From positions 62,001 to 126,000 of the forward strand of contig JAUILN010000014.1 in NCBI GenBank assembly GCA_030432695.1: a stretch of DNA of 64,000 bases. Direction: 5' to 3'. Under the pieces are notes generated by a model. It had not been told where the DNA came from and ran no database searches. It saw nothing but the letters and a program-made list of their open reading frames with translations. Numbering within the stretch: the stretch's first letter is position 1; every line of letters starts with the position of its first letter. This stretch comes from a bacterium. GTDB taxonomy: Bacteria; Planctomycetota; UBA1135; UBA2386. The position numbers and the translations under genes were made by a program. This document shows, piece by piece, positions 35,321 through 43,224 of this stretch.

Positions 35321-36670
35321 ATGCTCCGAACCTGCCTCGTGCTCCTCGCGGTCGCCACGCCCGCGGTTTCGCAGTCGCCTCGCTGGATCCTCCGCGACCA
35401 GGGTGGCTCACCGAGCGGCGGCACCTCGCGCGCGATCGCCTACGACGAGGCGCGTGACCGCACGGTGCTGCAGCTCGGCGACAGCCTCGGCGAGACGTGG
35501 GAGTGGGATGGCAACGTCTGGCGGCAGGTCGCGACCAATGGGCCGGGCGACGAGGTCGAGATGGTCTACGACGCGGCACGGCAGCGGATGGTCTGCGTCT
35601 CCGCGATCCCGCAGACCGGCTTGTTCCGGACCTGGTTCTGGGACGGCACACGTTGGACCCAGACGCTCGGTGCGACGCCGCTCGGACGGTTCGACCAGGG
35701 GATGGCCTACGACCGCGCGCGGGACCGCGTGGTGCTGTTCGGCGGTCTACGGGGTGGGCAGGACTCGTCCGAGACCTGGGAGTTCGACGGCATGCATTGG
35801 GCGCAGCGTTCGAGCGGGGGCGCGCCGCTGCGGTCGCTGCACGCGATGGCCTACGACGAGGGTCGAGGAGTGACCGTGCTGTTCGGCGGGCGCCGTGAGG
35901 ACAACTCGGGAATCGAGTATGCGGATACCTGGGAATGGGACGGTCAGGTCTGGCGCGAGCGGTATGGCGTCACCGCGCCGCCGCGCCGCAGCTTCCACGA
36001 GATGGCCTACGACGCGTCGAACCAACGCGTCCTGGTCTACGGCGGACGGCAGTCGATCGGCGGACTGATCAGATACACCGACACCTGGGCCTTCGACGGG
36101 CTCGCGTGGCGGCAACTCCGCACCAACACGGCCCCGACCGTCGAACGTGGCTCGCTGGCGTTCGATCGGCGTCGCGGGGTCGCGGTCCTGGCGACGCGGC
36201 CCGACACCGGTGCCGGCTCGACCTGGGAGTTCGCGGGCGGCGCCGGCGGGGTGGGTTCCTTCACGTCGTTCGGCGCGGGATGCACCGGCACCGCGGGTGC
36301 GCCACTGCTCTTGGGAGTCGGCGCGCCGAGCATCGGGGCGACGTTCTCGATGCTCGTCGGCTCGGCGCCGGTCGGACCGCTGAACCGCGTGATCGGGATG
36401 ATCGGCGACTCGCGCCGCGACTGGGGCGGCACCAGCCTGCCCTTGGCGCTCGATTTCCTCGGCATGCCGTTCTGCACCCTGTATGTCGCTCCCCAGGTCT
36501 TGCAGGACATACCGTTCGACGGTGCAGCCTACCGCTGGCAACTGCCCATCCCGCTCGACGCGAGCCTCGTCGGCAGCGACGCTTTCGTCCAGGCAGCCGT
36601 GACCGATCCGACCGCCAACCGGGCCGGTCTCACCACGAGCACCGCGGCTCAGCTGCGCATCGGCGGGTGA
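35321..36670 (+). CDS. Secreted kelch-like repeat protein with shared C-terminal domain, copy 2
   Basis: The 449-residue product starts MLRTCLVLLAVATPAVSQ, a clear signal peptide, so I chose the ATG at 35321 over a much longer open frame. Roughly six blades follow: ETWEWDGNVW, TWFWDGTRW, YDRARDRVVLFGG with ETWEFDGMHW, DTWEWDGQVW, DTWAFDGLAW and STWEFAGG. The shared C-terminal domain begins at FGAGCTGTAG and ends with LPIPLDASLVGSDAFVQAA and AQLRIGG. It is a shorter paralogue of the kelch gene at 30898-33201. A stem-loop follows 8 bases after the stop. It is probably a surface or periplasmic binding protein; the ligand is unknown. Confidence 0.83.
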   Translation: MLRTCLVLLAVATPAVSQSPRWILRDQGGSPSGGTSRAIAYDEARDRTVLQLGDSLGETWEWDGNVWRQVATNGPGDEVEMVYDAARQRMVCVSAIPQTGLFRTWFWDGTRWTQTLGATPLGRFDQGMAYDRARDRVVLFGGLRGGQDSSETWEFDGMHWAQRSSGGAPLRSLHAMAYDEGRGVTVLFGGRREDNSGIEYADTWEWDGQVWRERYGVTAPPRRSFHEMAYDASNQRVLVYGGRQSIGGLIRYTDTWAFDGLAWRQLRTNTAPTVERGSLAFDRRRGVAVLATRPDTGAGSTWEFAGGAGGVGSFTSFGAGCTGTAGAPLLLGVGAPSIGATFSMLVGSAPVGPLNRVIGMIGDSRRDWGGTSLPLALDFLGMPFCTLYVAPQVLQDIPFDGAAYRWQLPIPLDASLVGSDAFVQAAVTDPTANRAGLTTSTAAQLRIGG

Positions 36671-36678
36671 TGTCTGGC

Positions 36679-36697
36679 GCCGGTGGTCTTCACCGGC
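36679..36697 (+). terminator. Hairpin after kelch gene copy 2
   Basis: GCCGGTG at 36679-36685 and CACCGGC at 36691-36697 form a perfect 7-bp stem with loop GTCTT, starting 8 bases after the kelch stop. A second small hairpin, CCGGC-TTC-GCCGG, lies at 36708-36720. There is no T-run. The 181-base gap separates convergent genes, so the structures may act in both directions. Confidence 0.5.
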
Positions 36698-36851
36698 ACT
36701 CCGCGCTCCGGCTTCGCCGGGCCAGCGACGACGTCCGCTGCGCCGGGGGCGCACCGACCCAGGTAGACGGAACCGCGGAGCCTCCGACGCCGGCCGGCGG
36801 CGCGTCTCCGTCCGCCGCTTCTCGTGAGGAGCGAGTCATACGAAGCTGTGC

Positions 36852-39689
36852 TCACCGCCGCGCTTCGATGAGCGCGTCGATGGTGTCCTCGCCGAGATCC
36901 TCTTCCAAGACGCGGATCCGCTCGGCGGTCACGTGGCATTCGTCCATCGCGCGGGCGGCGTGGGCCTTCGCCTCCTCCATGCGACCGTCCTGCGCCAGGC
37001 CACTGGCCACCATGATGTGAGCCTCGCCGCGGTAGCGGTTGGCCTGCGGGTCGTTGGGGTTCTGGGCTTCGGCGCGCTCGAAGTCCTCGATCGCCCGTTC
37101 GGCGATCTTCGCCATCGAGGCATTGTCGCCGTTGCGCCAATGGGTCTGCGCGAGGTTCATCCGCGCGGTGGCTACGTGGACCGGATTGGAGCGGCCGGCG
37201 TCCAGCAGTTCTTCGAACAGCCCGATAGCCAGCTCGCATTGCTCGATGCCGTCGTCGATCCGCTCGAGTTGTCCGCCCAGCAGGTCGCCATACATCATGC
37301 GCGCGCCGGCGAGATCCTGGGTGATGTCGAAGGCGCCGGGGGAGTCTTCGCGAAGCTCCTCCATGGTCGCGATCGCGGTCTCGAACAGCTCCTGGGCTCG
37401 GTCCGGGTCGCCGCACTTGTCGAGCGTGGAGGCGAGTGCCGCCTGCGCGGATGCGTGGCGTAGCCGCAACTCCTGGCGAAGCGGGAAGCGGTTCACCATC
37501 GCCTCGAAGATCTCCGTCGATCTCTCGGAGTCCTCCAGCGATTCGCGGATCCTGCCGCGCATCCGCTCGAAGGACGCACGGTTGGCGAGCGCGCGGCCGA
37601 GCATCGCCAGCAGCTCGTCGTCGCGGAAGCGCACCGCCGTGCTGTCGTCGTCGAGCAGCGTGATGAGATCGCCGAGGATCTCGAGAGCTTCGGCGGGGCG
37701 GCCCAGCAGATTGGTGGTGTTCGCGCGGTTCGATTGGATCGCTGCCAGCCGGCGGCGGGCGTCCGGATCCTCCGGGGCCTTGGCAACGAGTGCCTCGGCG
37801 AGCGGGATCAATGCCTCGAGGATCTCCAGCGACTCCTCGAGCTGGTGGTTCTGGGCGCGGGCGATCGCCAGCGAGGAGCGCGCCTCGATCCACTCGTCGC
37901 TCCACTCGGAGTCCACCGAGTCCGCCCCGAGCAAGGCCAGCAGTTCCGACGCCCGCTCGAGGTCGGAGACCATCTCCACGGAGTTGCCCAGTCGACGGTG
38001 GGCCATGCCGCGCGTCCGCAGCGCGATCGCCAGATGCCCGGTGACGATGTCGTGATTGCGGGCATCCGCGGAGAGCGAAGCGTGGTTGGTCAGCGCCATC
38101 GACACGCTCAGCTCGGCCACCGCCAGGGCCTCCTCGATGCGGCCGAGCTGCATCAGGACCTTCGCGAGCTGGATCCTGGTCTTGGTCAGCACCGCGCGGA
38201 TCCGCGGGTCCTTGGAATCGTTCTGCTCGAGCTTCTCGTAGTAGGTGGCGAGTTCCTCGAGTGCGGTCTCGCGCAGTGGGTCGGCGCGGCCGTCCTGGAG
38301 CAGGGCCGGGCTGGTCAGCAGCCTCGCGGTGGCGCCCTCCACCACCCGCAGGGCACCGAGCAGCGAATCGCGATACGCCTCCTGATAGCGCTGCGAGGTC
38401 TCGAGGGCCGCGCGCAGTTCCGTGGCATGCTGCGCCTGCTGCCAACCGTAGACCGTCGGACCGATGGTGACGAACAGCGCCAGGGCGAGCAGTGCCGTCG
38501 CCCGAGCCGGCCGCCGCTCGGCCCAGCGCCACGCGCGCAGCAGCGGCCCTACCGGCCGGGCCTTGATCGGACGCCGCTCGAGGAAGCGCAGCAGGTCGTC
38601 GGCGAACTCGCTCGCCGACTGGTAGCGACGGGTGGGATCCCGCTCGCAGGCCTTCTGGCAGATCGTCGCCAGGTCGCGCGGCACGCTCGGCACGCGGCTG
38701 CGGATCGGTTCGAGCTGGCCGAGCAGAATGCGTTCGCGGATCCCTGCGGCGTCGCCGGAGAACGCCGGTGCCAGGGTCAGCAGCTCGTACATCGTGACGC
38801 CGAGCGAGTAGACGTCGGCGCGGCGGTCGACCTTCTGGGCACCGTCGCGCACCAACTCCGGCGACATGTAGGGCAGGGATCCGAGCAGCGCGCCGCTGCG
38901 GGTGAGGCCGTCGGCCTGTTCGTCGCGCGCCAGTCCGAAGTCGAGCAGGGTGAGCCGGCCGCCCGCGTCGAGCATCAGGTTCGACGGCTTGATGTCGCGG
39001 TGCAGGATCCCGAAGTCGTGGACCTGTGCCAGGGTGCGCGCTGCCTGCACCGCCACCCGGCTGCAGAACTGCAGGTAGCTGCCGTCGAACAGGCCGGCAT
39101 CGTCGCTCGCCGAACTCGAGCGGCCGGACTTCTCGCGGAGCACGTCGCGCACCGAGGCGGCCGACAGCTGTCCGGGATCGTGGCCCTTCAGGCGGCCGAT
39201 GACCTGTCCGAGGTCGATGCCCGGCAGGAGCTCCATCGCGTACCACGGCACGCCGTCCTGCTCGCCGACCGCGTGGATCGGCACGATGCCTGGCGCGCGC
39301 AGCCGCGCCACCGCCTCGACTTCGCGGCGGAACCGCGACAGCGCCGAGGGCATGTGGAGCTGGTCGCCGCGCACCACCTTCAGCGCGACCTCGCGGCCGA
39401 GCGAGGTCTGCATCGCGCGGTAGACCGTGCCCATGCCGCCCTCGCCGATCGGCTCGATCAGCTCGAACTCGCCGAAGTGCGTCGGCCCGGTCCGCGGAAC
39501 CTCGGTCTGCAGCAGACCTTGGCGGCGGAGCCGGTCGAGACGGCGGCGGACCGTCTCCACCAGACCGGGATTCTCGACCGCGAGCGCGTCGAGTCCGTCG
39601 TCGAGGCCGTCCAGCATGCGGTCGACGCACTGCGCGACCAGTTCCTGCAGGCGGGCGGGATCGTGGACCGGTCCGGAGGGGGGTGCCAT
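36852..39689 (-). CDS. Membrane-anchored Ser/Thr protein kinase with C-terminal TPR region
   Basis: The 945-residue product has a short acidic N-terminal region and a Hanks-type kinase domain (about 74-370): glycine loop IGEGGMGTVY, Lys104 in VALKVV, catalytic HRDIKPSN (230-237), DFG (250-252), SPEL and DVYSLGV. All key residues are present, so it should be active. A membrane helix lies at about 397-415 (TALLALALFVTIG). The remaining ~520 residues are helical TPR-like repeats (EALAVAELSVSMAL, AEALEILGDLITLL, RAQELFETAIATMEEL), probably outside the cytoplasm and suited to sensing or binding. There are no PASTA domains. It is divergent from a secreted gluzincin gene 111 bases away. Such kinase-TPR proteins are common in planctomycetes. 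Confidence 0.92.
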   Translation of the reverse strand: MAPPSGPVHDPARLQELVAQCVDRMLDGLDDGLDALAVENPGLVETVRRRLDRLRRQGLLQTEVPRTGPTHFGEFELIEPIGEGGMGTVYRAMQTSLGREVALKVVRGDQLHMPSALSRFRREVEAVARLRAPGIVPIHAVGEQDGVPWYAMELLPGIDLGQVIGRLKGHDPGQLSAASVRDVLREKSGRSSSASDDAGLFDGSYLQFCSRVAVQAARTLAQVHDFGILHRDIKPSNLMLDAGGRLTLLDFGLARDEQADGLTRSGALLGSLPYMSPELVRDGAQKVDRRADVYSLGVTMYELLTLAPAFSGDAAGIRERILLGQLEPIRSRVPSVPRDLATICQKACERDPTRRYQSASEFADDLLRFLERRPIKARPVGPLLRAWRWAERRPARATALLALALFVTIGPTVYGWQQAQHATELRAALETSQRYQEAYRDSLLGALRVVEGATARLLTSPALLQDGRADPLRETALEELATYYEKLEQNDSKDPRIRAVLTKTRIQLAKVLMQLGRIEEALAVAELSVSMALTNHASLSADARNHDIVTGHLAIALRTRGMAHRRLGNSVEMVSDLERASELLALLGADSVDSEWSDEWIEARSSLAIARAQNHQLEESLEILEALIPLAEALVAKAPEDPDARRRLAAIQSNRANTTNLLGRPAEALEILGDLITLLDDDSTAVRFRDDELLAMLGRALANRASFERMRGRIRESLEDSERSTEIFEAMVNRFPLRQELRLRHASAQAALASTLDKCGDPDRAQELFETAIATMEELREDSPGAFDITQDLAGARMMYGDLLGGQLERIDDGIEQCELAIGLFEELLDAGRSNPVHVATARMNLAQTHWRNGDNASMAKIAERAIEDFERAEAQNPNDPQANRYRGEAHIMVASGLAQDGRMEEAKAHAARAMDECHVTAERIRVLEEDLGEDTIDALIEARR

Positions 39690-39800
39690 GGCGAGCCGGC
39701 AGCGTAGCGAGCCGAGCCGACCGCATGCGGATCGGCGTGCGGATCGACCTGTGACCAGGGGGCTTGGGAAAAGTCGCGATCAGCGAGGAGACTGGCGCGG

Positions 39801-42800
39801 ATGAGCCTCACGCGCCCGATCGTCGCCTCTCTCCTGGCGCTCGCGTCGAGCGTCGCCGGACCCTCGGTCGCGCAGGCGCCGCCCGGTGGCCCGGTCGCAC
39901 CGGTGAGCCGGGACACCGTCGGCGTGGATCCCGTCGAGGGCACGGACGCAGCCACCCGTCTGCGGCTCGGCCGCGACGCTGCGGCGGCCGGACGGTCCGC
40001 CGAGGCGGTGGAGTATCTGCTCGCTGCCCACGCCCTGCACCCGGGCTCGCCGGCCGTGTGTCGGGCGCTGGTCGCCGCAGTAGCCGACGATCCGGACGCC
40101 CGCGCACTGTTCGGGATCCGGCTGGCCTCGGCGCTGGTCGACGCGCGCGGCCGCGCCTCGCTCGACCGGGGCGACCGCGATCTGTTGCTCGACCGCGACG
40201 GCTGGCCGGCGAAGATCGCCGCCGCACGGGCCGCCGCGGTGCAGGACCTCGCGCGCCAGGGGCCGCGGCTGGTGCGGGGTGCCGGCTCGGGCGTGGTGCT
40301 CAGGTGGTGCGCCGACCTGGCGCTCGAGATCGGCCGCGACACCCCGGGGGTGCTGGGCACAGCGGGGGCCGAACTCGACGCCGAGATCGCGAAGCTCGCG
40401 CCCGACGCGAAGACCGTGGTCGATGCCCTCCGTCGTCTGCTGGTCCCGAAGCCGGTGACCACGACCGGCGACGAGGCGGCCTCGCAGGCGGCGCGTCGCC
40501 GCGCTCGGGAGGTGGCAGTGCGCGCCGCCCGCATCCTCACCGGGCTCGCCGCGCAGGCCGGCTTCAAGGACCTCGAAGGCCCGCCCGCCCCCGATCTCGG
40601 CGACTACGGTGCCGAGGCACGGGCCGCCAAGGAACGACTCCGCGCGCAGGCACTGCAGGACCTCGGCGAGCCGTGGACGGTGGCACGTCTCGAGGCGCTG
40701 ACCGCGGAGCAGCGACTCGCCTTCACCGAAGAGCACGCGAGCTGGGCCTGGCCCGGCGTCGCGGTCAGCCCGAACGGGCTCTACACCGTGGAGACGATCT
40801 GCGGTTTCGACACCCTGCTCGCGGTTGCCTCCAGCGTCGAGGACCACCACCGACGGCTCGCCAACTGGTACGGCAGCGATCCGTTCGCGCAGCGCCCGGG
40901 CCTGGTACGCGTCGAACCGGAGCACGATGGGCTGGAGTCGCAGGGCGCGCCGTTCTGGTGGGCCGGAGGCTTCCAGGGCGGCGACGTGACCACCATCCGC
41001 GCCGCGTGGACCTCCAAGGAAGGCGTGGGCCGCACCCTGACCCACGAACTCACCCACCGCTTCGACGGCGTGCTGAAGCCGTTCCAGCCGAACTGGCTCA
41101 CCGAGGGCAAGGCGGTGTGGACCGGGCAGTCGTACCGCGCCATCACCAGCCGCGAGTTCGTCGAGGACCTGTTGAACGTCGGCACCTGCTCGGGGGTGTT
41201 CGTGAAGGGCTACGGCAATCCGAAGAAGCTCGGCGAGCTGGTCACCGGCGAGATCGAGGACTACCGCGACAACTACCCGGTGGGCTACGCGCTGTTCTCG
41301 TACCTGCGGGGTCCGGGCCCGGAAGGGGATGCGCGGTTCCGCGAGCCGCTCGAGCGCTTCATGGCCAACGGGCGTGCGGGGCGCCGCGATCCACTGGCGT
41401 TCTTCACCAGCCACTTCGCCGACGGCAAGCAAGGCCGACCTGCCGACTTCGATGCCTTCGCCGCGGAGTTCCAGGCGTTCCTGTCGGCGTGCTACCGCAA
41501 GGGTTGGGGCGACCTGCCGGCCAGCGAGGACTGGATCGAGCAGCGCCACAAGACCAAGTTGGAGCGCGAGGGCAGCAGCGGATTGCTCGGCGACCGGCCG
41601 ACCTGGAGCTGGGCGCGGAATCGTGCGGAGCCGTGGTTCGGGCAGGGGCATGCGGCCGAGGCCGGGGCGCTGTTGGCCTCGGTCGGCGAGGACGATGCGG
41701 CAGCCGCGGCCTGGGCCTGGTCGCTGCAGGTGGATGGCTGGGACTCGCTGCGCGCGCCGCAGGTTGCCAGTGCGTTCGCGGCGGCAGGTGAGCAGGAGGC
41801 GGCCTGGGCGACGTGGGCCTTGGCGGGGCAGCGCTTCGCAGCCGCTTCGGCCGGACCGCTCGGCGAAGCGCCGATGCTGCGCAAGCTGGCGAAGGTGCGA
41901 GCCCTGTTGACGGCGCTGCGCGACGCGGCGGAGGAACACCGCGCGGCGGGGCGGGTCCTGGCGGCGGCGTGGCTCGACGCGGAGCACGACGATCTTGCGC
42001 GGCTCTGTGGCGTGGAGGAGATCTCTCGGCCTCTGCCTGCCACGGCCGGCGGCGTGCATCCTCGCCGCGACCTGGAGCGACCGCTCGGCGCATTCGGCTG
42101 GGTGGAGGACGGGTTGACCGGCTACGAGGAGCGACGCCATCGCGGACTGTGGTTCGCGACCGAATCGGGCGACCTGCACGTCGGCCGGGCGAAGCCGCGC
42201 GATGCGACCGGTCTGGAGGATCGCGCATCCCACCAGCGGCACGCCTGGGTGCGGAGCGCGGCGTGGGAGGCGCCGGGGGAATACGTGGTCCGCGCGCGCA
42301 TCCACTTCACCACCAGCTTTGTCAGCGGTGCAGTGGTGCTCGGCAGCACGCGCCGCGACCGCGACGTGCGGATCGGCTTCCGGGCCGGCGACTTCCTGTA
42401 CGCCATCGGCCGCAAGGAGGGCGATGCGAAGAAGCGCAGCGTCCAGCTCTCGATCGACGGTCTGTTCGAGCGGGAAGGTCCGCTGCGCGGCTCACGGCCC
42501 GGCGCGAAGCTGGAGTTCGAGCAGCCGGCGTCGTTCTTCGATCTCGAGTTGTGGGTGAGCGGGCCGACGGTGCGGGTGGTGGCGAACGGCGAGGAGCGGT
42601 TCAGCTACACCACCCCCGACGGCCGCGGCATCGAAGGTGCCGTGGGTTTCGCGATGGGGCAGGGGGCGGTGCGGGTCCAGACGCCGCGGGTCCAGCGGTT
42701 CGACCGGCACGATCTGCGGCCGCCGGAGCCGGAGGCTGCGGAGTCGATCCCGTCGCTGGTGCGGCGCGCGGTCGGCGGGTTTCCGGCGCAGCGGGACGGC

Positions 42801-43157
42801 ACGCTGGTGCTGTGGCTGCCGGACGACGACGACGTCGAGTGGCTGGTGCGGGAGACGCGCCGGGTGTTCCGACGGATGTCGCTCGGGATGGAGCCGAGCG
42901 TCGATCATCCGCAGCAGTGGGTGGTCATGGTGCCACGGGGGTTGCCGGAGGCGGTCGTGAAGGAACTCCGGGAGTTCGCGGAGCCGCACCTGGCCGGGCG
43001 CTACGAGCTGCGTGAACACGTGCGGGCGGATGCGCCGGACCGCGAGCACCAGGTGTTGTTCGTGGACGACGCGGGGGTGATCCGGGCGGCGGGAGTGCCC
43101 GAGGGGGGATTGCCGCCGGATGTCGCGAGCTGGGCGCGGCACTACCGGAGTCGCTGA
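39801..43157 (+). CDS. Large secreted gluzincin-type metallopeptidase-like protein
   Basis: Product of 1118 residues; GAGGAG lies 10 bases before the ATG, and a signal peptide ends near SVAQA. The N-terminal 300 residues are helical (TPR-like hint at GRSAEAVEYLLAAHALHP). The central part has a zinc-peptidase pattern: HELTH at 415-419 and a downstream Glu435 in NWLTEGKAVW, like the peptidase MA/gluzincin group. A helical region follows (about 600-740). A beta-sandwich region from about 790 to 970 (VRARIHFTTSFVSGAVVLG, then FDLELWVSGPTVRVVANGEE) resembles LamG or DUF1080-like sugar-binding folds. The last ~130 residues (GTLVLWLPDDDDVEWL) are unrecognised. It is probably a secreted or periplasmic protease acting on proteins or glycoproteins; the substrate is unknown. 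Confidence 0.8.
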   Translation: MSLTRPIVASLLALASSVAGPSVAQAPPGGPVAPVSRDTVGVDPVEGTDAATRLRLGRDAAAAGRSAEAVEYLLAAHALHPGSPAVCRALVAAVADDPDARALFGIRLASALVDARGRASLDRGDRDLLLDRDGWPAKIAAARAAAVQDLARQGPRLVRGAGSGVVLRWCADLALEIGRDTPGVLGTAGAELDAEIAKLAPDAKTVVDALRRLLVPKPVTTTGDEAASQAARRRAREVAVRAARILTGLAAQAGFKDLEGPPAPDLGDYGAEARAAKERLRAQALQDLGEPWTVARLEALTAEQRLAFTEEHASWAWPGVAVSPNGLYTVETICGFDTLLAVASSVEDHHRRLANWYGSDPFAQRPGLVRVEPEHDGLESQGAPFWWAGGFQGGDVTTIRAAWTSKEGVGRTLTHELTHRFDGVLKPFQPNWLTEGKAVWTGQSYRAITSREFVEDLLNVGTCSGVFVKGYGNPKKLGELVTGEIEDYRDNYPVGYALFSYLRGPGPEGDARFREPLERFMANGRAGRRDPLAFFTSHFADGKQGRPADFDAFAAEFQAFLSACYRKGWGDLPASEDWIEQRHKTKLEREGSSGLLGDRPTWSWARNRAEPWFGQGHAAEAGALLASVGEDDAAAAAWAWSLQVDGWDSLRAPQVASAFAAAGEQEAAWATWALAGQRFAAASAGPLGEAPMLRKLAKVRALLTALRDAAEEHRAAGRVLAAAWLDAEHDDLARLCGVEEISRPLPATAGGVHPRRDLERPLGAFGWVEDGLTGYEERRHRGLWFATESGDLHVGRAKPRDATGLEDRASHQRHAWVRSAAWEAPGEYVVRARIHFTTSFVSGAVVLGSTRRDRDVRIGFRAGDFLYAIGRKEGDAKKRSVQLSIDGLFEREGPLRGSRPGAKLEFEQPASFFDLELWVSGPTVRVVANGEERFSYTTPDGRGIEGAVGFAMGQGAVRVQTPRVQRFDRHDLRPPEPEAAESIPSLVRRAVGGFPAQRDGTLVLWLPDDDDVEWLVRETRRVFRRMSLGMEPSVDHPQQWVVMVPRGLPEAVVKELREFAEPHLAGRYELREHVRADAPDREHQVLFVDDAGVIRAAGVPEGGLPPDVASWARHYRSR

Positions 43158-43224
43158 GCGGGGGCGTTGGCGCCTCGGAGTGCGGGCCGTACGATGGAGC
43201 GGCCTGCCCCGGGTTGCCCTCCCG

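Larger units (their letters stand above)
33212..36670. repeat. Duplicated divergent WD40/kelch module, copy 2
   Basis: Second copy of the module at 29180-33201, in the same orientation and 10 bases away. The WD40 member is longer and the kelch member shorter (449 against 767 residues) than in copy 1. Both keep the MERPI start on the minus strand, and the kelch proteins of both copies keep the GCxG-type C-terminal domain. Confidence 0.7.

Noticed and set aside
29180-36670. Transposon explanation for the WD40/kelch duplication
   Set aside because: No transposase, no terminal inverted repeats and no target-site duplication seen; simple tandem segmental duplication fits better.
36649-39726. 1025-codon minus-strand frame overlapping the kinase gene
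   Set aside because: Same strand but wrong frame: Arg/Pro-rich and without kinase motifs, while the 945-residue frame has all of them.
39801-43157. Polysaccharide-degrading enzyme because of the LamG/DUF1080-like region
   Set aside because: No glycosidase or lyase motif is visible; the only catalytic pattern is HELTH with a downstream Glu.
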